Positions 8,571-18,531 of a stretch of 64,000 nucleotides of DNA are shown one piece after another. The position numbers and the translations under genes were made by a program. How positions within the stretch are numbered: position 1 is the first letter of the stretch; each line of letters begins with the position of its first letter. Under the pieces are notes generated by a model that was not told where the DNA came from, ran no database searches, and saw nothing but the letters and a program-made list of their open reading frames with translations. Origin of the DNA: Candidatus Gastranaerophilales bacterium. GTDB taxonomy: Bacteria; Cyanobacteriota; Vampirovibrionia; Gastranaerophilales; Gastranaerophilaceae. The stretch lies in NCBI GenBank assembly GCA_017415185.1, contig JAFQHZ010000032.1, positions 1 to 64,000 of the forward strand, read 5' to 3'.

Positions 8571-11500
8571 ATGATTACACCCGTTAGAAATATTTCTTTT
8601 AATTCAATAAAAAAACAAAACAAAATTAACAACACAACGCAAAATTCGCCTATCAATAATCAAGCTTTTACAAACAGCTCAAAGCTTAATTTCACGGGCT
8701 ATTTGTCAATTAAACCAAAAGTTAAACTTGAATATGGAATTGAAAATAACTTTTTTAAACTTCCAAAAATAACTCTTGAAGACGGCACAACAACACAAAT
8801 TCAACCAGATAACAGCCAAAAAAAATGCGCTAAACAACTTTGCGAAGGCAAAAACGTTTTGTTCGACGCTCCAACAGGAATGGGCAAAACTTCCGTTGCG
8901 CATTTTGCCATAAACAAAAATTTATTCGAAGGCAAAAAAACAATCTATACCGTTCCAATTAAAGCTTTGGCAAATGACAAATATAACGAATTTTGCAAAA
9001 TTTATGGCGAAGAAAATGTTGGCGTTTTAACAGGTGATAGAAAAATTAATGCTCAAGCTCCGATAGTTATTGAAACAACAGAAATCTTTAATCTTCAATC
9101 TCAATCAATGACTTTAAATGATGCGCTAAAAACAGGCACAGTTGTATATGACGAAGGTCATTATTTAGGCGATGAAGAACGTGGAATTGCTTGGGAGCAA
9201 TCAATGATAAACGCAGCTAGTCGTGGAATTCAAATTTTAACGTTATCGGCCACAATTGGAAATGCATCAGAAGTTGCTTCTTGGATAGGAAAAATTGAAG
9301 GCGCAAGACCAACTGTTAGAATAAGCGTACCATCTGAAGAACGCCCAGTCCCTTTGGTTTGGAAAGTGTTTAGAACTGAAAAAGACAGAAACGATAAATT
9401 ATCTCCTATTATGTATGGCGAAATTGATTTATCAGGAGAATTTCAAGATTTGTCTTATGACATTATTAATTTAATTTATCAAACCGAAATGCATTATTTT
9501 GAAAAAAAACATAGAGCAAATCAAGATAAATCGCAATACAATAATGAATTTTTAAAAGATTCAACTTATAAAGAAGAAATTCGCCCTAAATTAGAGCGCG
9601 CACTTGGCGAAAATTGGATAAATGCAGATTTTTCAGACGAAAAAACATATAAAAAATTAATTGCCGAATTTCCTTCTTTGATTCAATCAGACATGCAAAC
9701 CATTCAAGCAATCGCTTCAAAATCAGGAATAAATGTATTATCTGATAGACAAAAAGCAGCGCTTGAGCTTCTTTATAAAAAAGAATACGAAACAGAAGAC
9801 AACTATCAAATGACCGATGATGATTATGACTTTATCTATAACCAATTAAAAATGGGTATAGGCGAAGGACAAAACAACTTCAAATTTGATACTGAATCAT
9901 TCAAAAAACGCTTAGCTCGAGAATTTCGCACATTAGACAAAATTGAACTTGATTTTATATCTCAAGCAATGGCAAGAGGGGATGTTAAAAGCGTTAATGC
10001 AATCCACGAAAACTGGGGAGAAGACAATTATCCTCGTTTAATCAATAAACTCCAAAAAGAAGATATGCTTCCTGCAATCGTCTTTAAATTAAGCCAAAAA
10101 GGCTGTGAAGAAGCAGCAATGAGCTTGTATGATTCTGAAACAGAATATGAATATTACGTTAAATCTCCTGAAGGAAAAGAAATAAAATTAAAAACTCCGC
10201 TTGAAATACTAAATCAAGAAGAATATGAAGAAGCAGAACTCCAAGGCGATTACATAGAAGCAAAAATAAAAACTCCGATCGGAATAGTGGGTTGGGATGA
10301 TATTATCGTAAAAGATATAACTTTAGATAATCCAAAAGTTAATCTATTAACCCCTCAAGAAAAACAAGAAATTAGAGAAATAATTGAAAAATATGAAAAA
10401 CAAGGGGTATATTTAGGTTCAAACCCTCAAAAACAACTTTTATTGAATGGCATTGGGGTTCACCATGCCGGAAGATTGCCACAATATAAGAAACTCATTG
10501 AAGAATTATTCTCTAAAAAATTAATCAAAGTTGTTTTTGCAACTTCAACTCTTGGCGCTGGAATCAACATGCCAACAAGAACCGTTGTAATCACTGGAAC
10601 TTCATATCCTAAACAAGACCCAAACTCAAAAGAAATGATTCAAGAAGAATTAACCGCTAACGAATTTCATCAAATGGCGGGTCGTGCTGGTCGCCGTGGC
10701 ATAGATAAGGTTGGAAATGTTGTTTTATATAATCTTCACACCCCATTTTGCAAATTCAACAAAGAAGAAAGAAAAGACAAAACAGAAAACTTTGATGAAT
10801 TATGGCATGCATATAAATTAATGGACATGCCAGCAGACGACATCAGAAGCTCGTTCAGACCGCAACCTGTAATGTTGGCTAATTATTATGCTAGAGAAAC
10901 AACCCCTGAAGGATTGTGGAAAATTATCAAACAAACATTCAAAGTGCATAACGCTAAAGACAGAGACAAAGCAGACAAGCAAATGCACAAAAAATTTGAA
11001 AATTACACTCAAGTTTTATTAAAACAAGGCTATTTGATGAAAAATCACAAAAAAGAACTTGTTTTAACTCCAAAAGGAGAGCTTTTAACACAAGCGCAAG
11101 GAATGAACCCTTTGATGATGGCTTCATTATTGTATGATGAAAAATTAGCCAAAATGTCTCCAATTCAATTGGCGCAAATTGCAGCACATATCCAAGGTTC
11201 ATCCGAACAAAGCGAATCAAAAGAATTAGCAGAATTAGTTGCTTCTAAATTAAAATATATGGAAATTGGAACTCAACAAGCAGTTTCTTTAATCCAATTT
11301 GAACAAACAAAAGGAACTTACGATTCAATTGAACAAAAAGTTTTAAAAGCACTTAACGAAAGCAGGGTAAATAAGCTTGATATTAAACAAACAGACTCAA
11401 CAAGCGGCTTGATTGGCTATTTATTTGCAAGTTTTAATTCTTTATATCCTGATGAATCAATAAACAATTTTGAACAAATAACAAATAGCGGTTCAATTGC

Positions 11501-11762
11501 TGCTGGCTCAGATTCTTTGACAAATTCAAGATATGAAAATAAGATGTCAGAAGGTAATGTTTATAAAATCATCGCCGGCTCTATTTCAACTCTTAAACAA
11601 ATGATTAGAATTTGCGATTATGCACTCTCAAACGAAGAATCATTCCCGAATGCTGAATATTTCAAAATCGTGAAAGAAAATGCAAAAGAAGCAATCAAAT
11701 TACTAGACAAAGAACCAATAAACAACGACCCAAATTATGCAAATAAATCTTCAAACATTTAA
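8571..11762 (+). CDS. Ski2-like superfamily 2 helicase with unusual N-terminal extension
   Basis: 1063 residues. A low-complexity Asn/Gln/Lys/Ser N-terminus of about 40 residues ends in LNFTGYLS (FTG at 41-43). The helicase core follows: Walker A APTGMGKT (100-107), DEGHYLGDEERGIAWEQ (194 on; the usual DEVH is DEGH), SAT (226-228), GVHHAGRLP, ATSTLGAGINMP and QMAGRAGRRG near 700. These motifs are characteristic of the Ski2/Mtr4 group of RNA helicases. A charged insertion sits between the two RecA domains (about 300-500). The C-terminal ~300 residues are helical and unlike ordinary arch domains. It overlaps the next gene by 26 bp. Likely ATP-dependent RNA or DNA unwinding; target unknown. Confidence 0.9.
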   Translation: MITPVRNISFNSIKKQNKINNTTQNSPINNQAFTNSSKLNFTGYLSIKPKVKLEYGIENNFFKLPKITLEDGTTTQIQPDNSQKKCAKQLCEGKNVLFDAPTGMGKTSVAHFAINKNLFEGKKTIYTVPIKALANDKYNEFCKIYGEENVGVLTGDRKINAQAPIVIETTEIFNLQSQSMTLNDALKTGTVVYDEGHYLGDEERGIAWEQSMINAASRGIQILTLSATIGNASEVASWIGKIEGARPTVRISVPSEERPVPLVWKVFRTEKDRNDKLSPIMYGEIDLSGEFQDLSYDIINLIYQTEMHYFEKKHRANQDKSQYNNEFLKDSTYKEEIRPKLERALGENWINADFSDEKTYKKLIAEFPSLIQSDMQTIQAIASKSGINVLSDRQKAALELLYKKEYETEDNYQMTDDDYDFIYNQLKMGIGEGQNNFKFDTESFKKRLAREFRTLDKIELDFISQAMARGDVKSVNAIHENWGEDNYPRLINKLQKEDMLPAIVFKLSQKGCEEAAMSLYDSETEYEYYVKSPEGKEIKLKTPLEILNQEEYEEAELQGDYIEAKIKTPIGIVGWDDIIVKDITLDNPKVNLLTPQEKQEIREIIEKYEKQGVYLGSNPQKQLLLNGIGVHHAGRLPQYKKLIEELFSKKLIKVVFATSTLGAGINMPTRTVVITGTSYPKQDPNSKEMIQEELTANEFHQMAGRAGRRGIDKVGNVVLYNLHTPFCKFNKEERKDKTENFDELWHAYKLMDMPADDIRSSFRPQPVMLANYYARETTPEGLWKIIKQTFKVHNAKDRDKADKQMHKKFENYTQVLLKQGYLMKNHKKELVLTPKGELLTQAQGMNPLMMASLLYDEKLAKMSPIQLAQIAAHIQGSSEQSESKELAELVASKLKYMEIGTQQAVSLIQFEQTKGTYDSIEQKVLKALNESRVNKLDIKQTDSTSGLIGYLFASFNSLYPDESINNFEQITNSGSIAAGSDSLTNSRYENKMSEGNVYKIIAGSISTLKQMIRICDYALSNEESFPNAEYFKIVKENAKEAIKLLDKEPINNDPNYANKSSNI

Positions 11763-14025
11763 CAATATAATTTCATACAAAAACAGAAATGCGCAAAAAA
11801 AAGAAGCAATAAGCAAAAGTTACGCTTCGAATCCTTTTGCGCAAATTAGCAAAGATACAGTACAAATTTCTTTCAAAGGAAATGATTATTGTTCTCCTAA
11901 AAATTTCCAAGTTAAAAATTTGGAAAATTTGCGCTGTCCTGTTTGCGGCTTAATAATGCTAACAGAAAAACAAATTGGCGAATATGTTAATGATATTGGA
12001 GCAAAAAAAGGACAAGCCTTAATTGACGCTCTTGAAAAATATGAGGATGAAAGCGTAATTACAGGTAAACCCTCAGAGGATAAAACGGGCTTTGGAATTT
12101 ATCGTCCTTATAAAAAAGAAATTGTTGATGTTTATATCGAGCTTGCAAAACAAAATCCAAAATTAAATTTATTAGAATTAACAAAACATCAAGCACAAAT
12201 TTGTATAAACGCTTTAATTGCAGAGCAATTAGTTGTCATAGACGAATTAAAAGCACATATTGAGCAAGAATATGAAGGCGATTTAAAAGAAGATTTATTA
12301 AAAAGAGTTAAAAAATATACAAAACAAATTAAAGGCGAAGACAAAGAAACGTTTGCTCGTCAAAAATTTATTTTTGGCATGAAAAAAGGTCTGGATTCTG
12401 AACGACAAGCCAAACTTGACGAAATTACAACAAAAATGCCTACTTCTGAAAACGATATCAATTCGTTTTTCGTTCAATATCAAAGACTTGAATCTCCAAA
12501 AGACGTTGCAAAAAAATTAGTTCAACAAACAAGACCAACAGCAGAACACATTACCCCAAGAGCGCTTGGCGGTTCTGATAGTTATGCAAATTATTTTTGC
12601 GATTGCGAAGATTGCAACGGCAAAAGAAGAACAACAGGCTTCTATGAGTGGTATAAAGGCATTCCGGGTTTTGCCGAAAGATTACAAAAATATATAGAAG
12701 TTGTTAGAATTGCAATCGATGAAGATAGACTCGACGGAGAATATGACGATTATATTGAAACATTTGCAGACACGATTCTTGACGTTTCAGAAGGGGAAAT
12801 TATATTAGAAATTCCTGAAGTAACCAATCCCGAAAAAAAACAAATGGTTTTAAAGAAAAGATTTCGTCAAATTGAAAATTTACGTTCAAAACATGGCTCC
12901 CTAATAAGCATTAGAAACCAAATTAAAGACGAAATTGCAAAATTAAAATCTTACAAGCATTATGAAGATACAAACAAATATCGAAAAAATTTAGAAGAAC
13001 TTGCAAGAATCGCAAAAGAAAGAGAAGAAATTGTTGCGCAACTAGAAGCGCTTAGACCTCCATTATATGAAGCCAGAAAAGAAATGACTTCATTAAAAAC
13101 CTCAGCAGATTCAGAAAAAAATCCTGCAACGAAAATGGTTTTAACTGCGCAATATGAAGAAAAAGCGAAAGAATATGCAAGAAGAAACGGACAAATCACG
13201 CAGCTTGAAGCAAGAGATAATGAACTAAGAAAAAGAGTTATTATTTTAAAAGTTCAAAATAAAACTTCAGCAGCGAGAGAAGCTGCACTTGAAAGCCAAT
13301 ATAATGCTTTAAGAATCACAAAATCAAGAATAGAAGAACTAGAAGAAAAAATCGCCAAACTTGGAGATGTCAATTCAAAAGAGGCTGATTTAAACGCAAA
13401 AATTGAAAATTGCGATATGAATATTGCAACTCTTGAAGCAGCAAACGAAGGCTTGTTAGCAAGCGGATTTGACAAAAACGACGACAGCTTATATCAAAAA
13501 TGGCTTCATCAAAACAACTTACTAAAAGCAACAGAGACAATTTTAAAAAGCAAAGATTGCCAAAAAATGTCTGTCAGCCTTGCAAACGCAAGAGAAATTA
13601 TTGAAACCGCTAAAAAAACAATCAAACAAGAAATCGCACAACTTGAAAATCAAGCTTGCGTTTGTTATTTCATCAATCAAGACATGATTAAAACCCTAAG
13701 CAAAGAAAGAAGCAACTACCAAACAAAATTAGATAGTGTCTTAGCTATTAAAGCTCAGGTTCAATCTCTTCAAGCGCAAGTTGAAACTCTATGCAAAGGC
13801 AAAACTCCACAAGAAATCAGAAGGGAATATGAGCTTATTTCAAACGAAAAAAGAATAATTTTCGATATTTATCGCATAGGAGAAAAGAAAGCAAGACTTG
13901 AAAGACTAAATGAAATTATCGAAAAAAATGAAGCTCAATTTACACAATTAGAAAATTATGAAAACCTAACAAATGCCCAATATGATGAATTGATAAGCTT
14001 TATAGAGGTTGATGAAGTTTTTTAG
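11737..14025 (+). CDS. HNH-nuclease-like protein with long coiled coil
   Basis: 762 residues. The polar N-terminus carries VQISFKGND (FKG at 46-48). RCPVCG follows at 66-71, the first half of a possible zinc site. At about 270-297 lies an HNH-like block: EHITPRALGG, an Asn at 285, then CDCEDCNGKR with Cys 288/290/293 and Asn 294. This matches the [D/E]HIxPxxxGG...N...CxxCN layout of HNH endonucleases. Residues ~370-750 are almost continuous coiled coil. The gene starts inside the helicase gene, so both are made from one mRNA. I infer a nucleic-acid-cutting or binding partner of the helicase; substrate and cellular role are unknown. Confidence 0.75.
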   Translation: MQINLQTFNNIISYKNRNAQKKEAISKSYASNPFAQISKDTVQISFKGNDYCSPKNFQVKNLENLRCPVCGLIMLTEKQIGEYVNDIGAKKGQALIDALEKYEDESVITGKPSEDKTGFGIYRPYKKEIVDVYIELAKQNPKLNLLELTKHQAQICINALIAEQLVVIDELKAHIEQEYEGDLKEDLLKRVKKYTKQIKGEDKETFARQKFIFGMKKGLDSERQAKLDEITTKMPTSENDINSFFVQYQRLESPKDVAKKLVQQTRPTAEHITPRALGGSDSYANYFCDCEDCNGKRRTTGFYEWYKGIPGFAERLQKYIEVVRIAIDEDRLDGEYDDYIETFADTILDVSEGEIILEIPEVTNPEKKQMVLKKRFRQIENLRSKHGSLISIRNQIKDEIAKLKSYKHYEDTNKYRKNLEELARIAKEREEIVAQLEALRPPLYEARKEMTSLKTSADSEKNPATKMVLTAQYEEKAKEYARRNGQITQLEARDNELRKRVIILKVQNKTSAAREAALESQYNALRITKSRIEELEEKIAKLGDVNSKEADLNAKIENCDMNIATLEAANEGLLASGFDKNDDSLYQKWLHQNNLLKATETILKSKDCQKMSVSLANAREIIETAKKTIKQEIAQLENQACVCYFINQDMIKTLSKERSNYQTKLDSVLAIKAQVQSLQAQVETLCKGKTPQEIRREYELISNEKRIIFDIYRIGEKKARLERLNEIIEKNEAQFTQLENYENLTNAQYDELISFIEVDEVF

Positions 14026-14138
14026 GTTAAGCAATTATTAAGTAATGTAACAAAAAAAGTATATACTGAAATCGCATTTTGTATATCGTTTTTATATAAA
14101 TGTAAGGCACGATAATTTATCATAAGGAGATATATACA

Positions 14139-14291
14139 ATGGGTTTAACAGTTTCATCAGCAGCACCAAGCGCAGCACCAGCAGTTTCTTCAACACCAGC
14201 ACCAAGCATTTCTAATTCACAACCTTCATTTTCTTTTTCAACAGAGACAGCAGGCTCAGTAGCTTCTTCTGGTTTCTGTATTATGGCTTAA
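14139..14291 (+). CDS. Small ETAGS peptide (RiPP-precursor-like)
   Basis: A 50-residue peptide with a strong ribosome site (AAGGAGA at 14123-14129). It is Ser/Pro/Ala-rich, with a C-terminal block ETAGSVASSGFCIMA. The motif ETxGS(I/V)AS and a near-terminal Phe-x-Cys or Phe-Cys are shared with the peptide at 438-650. It is followed 20 bp later by a tiny membrane-peptide gene and then a terminator, so the pair looks like one unit. No modifying enzyme is next to it. Possible roles are a modified-peptide precursor or a small secreted structural peptide. Confidence 0.65.
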   Translation: MGLTVSSAAPSAAPAVSSTPAPSISNSQPSFSFSTETAGSVASSGFCIMA

Positions 14292-14311
14292 GAAAATTAA
14301 GGATTTTGAAA

Positions 14312-14452
14312 ATGACTGAGATGAAATTAGCAAATTATTTACTCGGCGCATTAGTTTTAATTTCTTGCACAATGTTCGTATGGACCCTAAGCTATGTGAC
14401 CGCAGCAAACAATATACAAGCACCGATAGCAATATCTGCATTTAATGGATAG
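14312..14452 (+). CDS. Small single-span membrane peptide
   Basis: A 46-residue ORF with AAGGAT ahead of the ATG, 20 bp after the ETAGS peptide. It has one strongly hydrophobic segment (about residues 8-30, LLGALVLISCTMFVWTL) and a short polar tail. The length and position suggest a membrane partner of the peptide upstream (for example immunity or export), but this is inference from neighbourhood only. Confidence 0.55.
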   Translation: MTEMKLANYLLGALVLISCTMFVWTLSYVTAANNIQAPIAISAFNG

Positions 14453-14497
14453 AAAGATAAATTATTATATATAAAGGCGAAAGCTACTAGACTGGAT

Positions 14498-14525
14498 AAA
14501 AAGGCTCTTTGATAAGAGCCTTTTT
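14498..14525. terminator. Bidirectional rho-independent terminator
   Basis: Stem AAAAAGGCTCTT / AAGAGCCTTTTT with a TGAT loop. It ends the plus-strand unit containing the small peptides and the minus-strand glycosyltransferase gene whose stop is at 14529. Confidence 0.9.
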
Positions 14526-14528
14526 ATT

Positions 14529-15767
14529 TTATTTTATTTTAAATCTTGAATAAAAGAATTTTATTAATTTTTCTATTGCGTCCATTCCTCGGACATGTTG
14601 AATTGCGCCATTTTTTCCATAAATGAAATCATAAGTGCTTAATTGGTAATTATGTTGCATTGCAAGATCAACCCAAATATTTTTTTCAATTTGCCCTTTT
14701 TCATAATCTGGCAAATTTTCCTTATAATATGGAATTGAATCAATAATTGTATTCACAAAATTTCTTCTTCCATTATGAATTAAATAATTTTTCCTTGGTT
14801 CATATTTATCTGGGTTATTAATAACTTTGTGAATTGTGTCCGCAAGAGATTCAGGGCTAAATTCAGGAACATATTCCCCGCTGTTTCCAAAAAATACAGG
14901 ATAATCTCCTCTTGAATATTTATTGAAATCTTTAAAAACAATTACTGGAGTATTGCAACTCATTGCTTCAGAAATAAAACGATTTTTTCCTTCTAACAAT
15001 GAAGCTAAAACGCTACATCTTGCTCCTGTGTAATATGTTGGTAAATCTTTGTAATCAATGAACGAGAAAAATTCAATATATTTTGTATAGTCGCCCAAAA
15101 TTTCCATTACTTTTTTGAGCTGTTCTCGAGCGTCAAATCTCAGTTTTGAAATGTCGATTGTTTTATCTTCATTAACAATTAAATCTCTTGCACCAAGAGC
15201 ATATTTAACTTTTAAAACTTTACCATATTTTTTCTCATAAGCCTTAATTGCCATTGCAATAACAGGCAAATTTTTAACAGGATATGGCGTTGAAACGCAA
15301 AAAATATCGTATGTTTTAAAAACATTGAACGCTGGAGCAACTTTATATTCATTCATAAAATCAGCGTCTTGCAAAGGCAACATTACAATATCTTTTTTAT
15401 TAGGATATTTGTTTTTGTAATATTTTTCTCTTGCTTCATTTTTGTAACATGTGAAAAAAGCGTCTGCATGTTCAGACTGCGGATAACTAGAAAACATCGA
15501 ATTTCCAATTGGAAAGAAAATCTCTTTCAAACGAGGAAATTTTTCGATGATAATATCCACAGCTTGAGAATAAAAAACTCCTTTAATAACTTTCCCTCTA
15601 TAATTCAAAGGAATGAAAGGAATCACAAAATCAATTTTGTTTAATTTGTCTTCAGACTCATACTGTGATTCAAAAGTATATCCATCAATATCATCCCAAA
15701 TTTGTTCAATTGGCTTGTTGCTGTTGGGATTGTGAAAATATTCAATTGGCCAAACGTTACCCTTCAT
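14529..15767 (-). CDS. Glycosyltransferase, GT4-type C-terminal domain
   Basis: 412 residues. The C-terminal half has the GT-B nucleotide-sugar-binding pattern: YIEFFSFIDYKDLPTYY, then SLLEGKNRFISEAMSCNTPV (the E-x7-E-like segment, about 260-285), then SPESLADTIHKVINN. It would transfer a sugar from an activated donor to an envelope or other acceptor. No membrane segments. It is monocistronic. TATGAT ends six bases before the ATG, suggesting a leaderless transcript. Confidence 0.75.
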   Translation of the reverse strand: MKGNVWPIEYFHNPNSNKPIEQIWDDIDGYTFESQYESEDKLNKIDFVIPFIPLNYRGKVIKGVFYSQAVDIIIEKFPRLKEIFFPIGNSMFSSYPQSEHADAFFTCYKNEAREKYYKNKYPNKKDIVMLPLQDADFMNEYKVAPAFNVFKTYDIFCVSTPYPVKNLPVIAMAIKAYEKKYGKVLKVKYALGARDLIVNEDKTIDISKLRFDAREQLKKVMEILGDYTKYIEFFSFIDYKDLPTYYTGARCSVLASLLEGKNRFISEAMSCNTPVIVFKDFNKYSRGDYPVFFGNSGEYVPEFSPESLADTIHKVINNPDKYEPRKNYLIHNGRRNFVNTIIDSIPYYKENLPDYEKGQIEKNIWVDLAMQHNYQLSTYDFIYGKNGAIQHVRGMDAIEKLIKFFYSRFKIK

Positions 15768-15891
15768 AATTGAATCATAACATAGTGCAAAAAGATTAAA
15801 AATATTAATAAGCTAAATTAACCCTTTTGCACTAGATTGTTTTTTATAGTAAAATATATAATTATAGACTATTTCGGAAGGAGTTTAAGTT

Positions 15892-18486
15892 TTGGCTCAA
15901 ACAAGCTTATTTGATGACGGAAAAATTATTCCAGTTAATATAAGAGAGGAAATGAAACGCTGTTATATCGATTACGCTATGTCTGTAATCGTTGGCAGGG
16001 CATTGCCAGATGTTAGAGATGGTTTAAAACCAGTTCATAGACGTATTCTTTTTGCAATGAACGAATTAGGTATGATGCCAGATAAACCATTCAAAAAGTG
16101 TGCTCGTATCGTTGGAGAAGTTCTTGGTAAATATCACCCACACGGCGACTCTTCAGTTTATGAAGCGTTAGTTCGTATGGCGCAAGATTTCTCAACAAGA
16201 TATTTAACAGTAGATGGACACGGAAACTTTGGTTCAGTCGATGGTGATGGCGCTGCTGCAATGCGTTATACAGAAGCAAGAATGCACAAAATCACAACTG
16301 CAATGTTAGCAGATATCGATTGTGAAACAGTTAAATTCGTTCCAAACTTCGATGGCTCTTTAGAAGAACCGTCAGTTCTACCAACAAGACTTCCAATGTT
16401 ATTATTAAACGGAACTTCAGGGATTGCTGTTGGTATGGCAACAAATATTCCTCCTCACAACTTAAACGAAGTTGTGGATGGCGTTATTGCATTAATTGAC
16501 AATCCTCAAATCACAACTGAAGGCTTAATGCAATATATTAAAGGTCCAGATTTTCCAACAGCAGCAACAATTGTTGGAACATCTGAAATCAAAAAAGCAT
16601 ACGAAACTGGTCGTGGCTCAATTAAAATGCGTGCAGTTTCATCAATTGAAGAGCTTCCTGCAAGCGGCGGTCGCCAATCTAGAAGTGCAATTGTTGTAAC
16701 AGAAATTCCTTATCAAGTTAATAAAGCAGAATTAATCAGAAAAATCGCAGAACTTGTTAAGGATGATAAAATAAAAGGTATTTCAGACCTTCGTGATGAA
16801 TCAGATAGAGAAGGTATGAGAATTGTTATCGAATTAAAACGTGATGCTAAACCTGACGTTGTGAGAAACAATTTATACAAACAAACAGCACTTTCTACAA
16901 GTTTTGGCTTTAATATGGTAGCACTCGTTGGTCAACAACCAAGACTATTAAACCTTTATGAAGTATTATCAGAATTCGTTGAACATAGAGTTGATGTTAT
17001 CACTCGTCGTACAATGTTCTTCTTGAAAAAAGCAAAATCAAGAGCCCATATCTTAGAAGGCTTAATGATTGCTCTTAATTCGCTAGACGAAGTAATTGAA
17101 TTAATCAAAAAATCTCCAAATACTGAAACTGCTCGTGCAGGCTTAATCAATAGATTTGGTCTTGATACTGAACAAGCAAATGCAATTTTAGAAATGCAAT
17201 TAAGACGCTTAACAGGCTTGGAACAAGACAAAATCAGAGCAGAACATGCTGAATTGATGAAGAAAATTGCAGAATATGAAGAACTACTTTCTTCAAGAGA
17301 TAATATTTTACAACTTATTAAAGTTGAATTGAATGAAGACAAAGAAAAATATGGCGACGAAAGAAAAACACAAATCGTTCCAGAAGAAGGCGAAGTTACA
17401 ATTGAAGATTTAACTCCAAATACTCAAATGGCTGTGTTTATCACTCGTCAAGGCTATATTAAACGTATATCTTTAGACACATTTGTTCGCCAAAATAGAG
17501 CAACAAGAGGCAAAGGCGGAATGAAAACAAAAGAGGATGATGACGTTGCACACTTCTTTACTGCAATGATGCATGATAAAGTGCTGTTCTTCTCTTCTAA
17601 AGGTCTTGTTTACTCGTTATCTGTTTATGATTTCCCAGAAGGCTCAAGACAATCTAAAGGACTTCCAATCATCAACGTTCTTCCACTAGAACAAGACGAA
17701 CAAATTACCGCAATTGTTCCTGTGTCTGAATTTAAAGAAAATCTAAATTTAATAATGCTTACTAAAAAAGGCTATATTAAACGCATTTCTTTAGATAATT
17801 TCACTTCAATTCGTCGCAATGGCTTAATTGCAATTGGATTAGAAGAAAATGACACATTGAATTGGGTTAAATTAGCAAACAGCAACGATGAAATTTTAAT
17901 TGGTACATCTTGCGGTATGGCAATTCGCTTCCCAATTGAAGATTTAAGACCATTAGGAAGAAGCGCAAGAGGCGTTAATTCAATGAAATTACGCTCAAGT
18001 GATGAAATCATCGGTTGTGATGTTGTTCCAAGAGATTACGACGCTGATTTATTGGTAATTACATCAGATGGCTTTGGAAAACGTTCAAAAATTTCCGAAT
18101 TCAGAACTCAAAACAGAGGCGGAATGGGCTTAATTGCAACTAAATTCAAATCTTCAACTTCAAGATTAGTTGACCTTTCAATTGTTCAAGAAGACGATGA
18201 AATCATGGTTGTAACAGCTTCTGGCGTTGTGACAAGAGTTTCTGCAGCAGACATTTCTCGCCAAGGTAGACCTGCAACAGGCGTAAGAGTTCAAACACTG
18301 GTTGGCGACGACACTGTTGTTTCTGTTAATAAAATTATTAACACAGACAAAGACGACGAAGAAGAAAAAGCTGCTCTTGTTGGTGCTGCTAAAGAAGAAT
18401 TGGCAGGCATTGAACAAGGAAACATCTTCAATATGGAACAAACAAGCGAGCAAACAAGCGCTCAGGACGAACCAAGCGAAGAATAA
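15892..18486 (+). CDS. gyrA: DNA gyrase subunit A
   Basis: 864 residues, normal for GyrA, the subunit that cuts and reseals DNA. It starts at TTG, supported by GGAAGGAG at the correct spacing. The winged-helix segment [17 protein letters not shown] leads to the active-site tyrosine in RYTEARM (about Tyr126). The C-terminal beta-pinwheel begins with RATRGKGG at the GyrA-box position, a divergent form of the QRRGGRG box. ParC is possible but less likely given six pinwheel-type repeats and length. The tail is acidic and Gln-rich. Confidence 0.93.
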   Translation: MAQTSLFDDGKIIPVNIREEMKRCYIDYAMSVIVGRALPDVRDGLKPVHRRILFAMNELGMMPDKPFKKCARIVGEVLGKYHPHGDSSVYEALVRMAQDFSTRYLTVDGHGNFGSVDGDGAAAMRYTEARMHKITTAMLADIDCETVKFVPNFDGSLEEPSVLPTRLPMLLLNGTSGIAVGMATNIPPHNLNEVVDGVIALIDNPQITTEGLMQYIKGPDFPTAATIVGTSEIKKAYETGRGSIKMRAVSSIEELPASGGRQSRSAIVVTEIPYQVNKAELIRKIAELVKDDKIKGISDLRDESDREGMRIVIELKRDAKPDVVRNNLYKQTALSTSFGFNMVALVGQQPRLLNLYEVLSEFVEHRVDVITRRTMFFLKKAKSRAHILEGLMIALNSLDEVIELIKKSPNTETARAGLINRFGLDTEQANAILEMQLRRLTGLEQDKIRAEHAELMKKIAEYEELLSSRDNILQLIKVELNEDKEKYGDERKTQIVPEEGEVTIEDLTPNTQMAVFITRQGYIKRISLDTFVRQNRATRGKGGMKTKEDDDVAHFFTAMMHDKVLFFSSKGLVYSLSVYDFPEGSRQSKGLPIINVLPLEQDEQITAIVPVSEFKENLNLIMLTKKGYIKRISLDNFTSIRRNGLIAIGLEENDTLNWVKLANSNDEILIGTSCGMAIRFPIEDLRPLGRSARGVNSMKLRSSDEIIGCDVVPRDYDADLLVITSDGFGKRSKISEFRTQNRGGMGLIATKFKSSTSRLVDLSIVQEDDEIMVVTASGVVTRVSAADISRQGRPATGVRVQTLVGDDTVVSVNKIINTDKDDEEEKAALVGAAKEELAGIEQGNIFNMEQTSEQTSAQDEPSEE

Positions 18487-18502
18487 TATAACAAAACATC
18501 AT

Positions 18503-18531
18503 AAAAAAGAGGCTTTTTAAGCCTCTTTTTT
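18503..18531. terminator. Bidirectional terminator between gyrA and dnaX
   Basis: A 13-bp stem AAAAAAGAGGCTT / AAGCCTCTTTTTT with a TTT loop and T-runs at both ends. It overlaps the last bases of dnaX and terminates both convergent genes. Confidence 0.9.

Noticed and set aside
438-14452. Cyanobactin or lanthipeptide cluster
   Set aside because: The small peptides look precursor-like, but there is no YcaO, radical SAM, LanM/LanB or PatA/PatG-like protease gene, and the two peptides are 13.5 kb apart.
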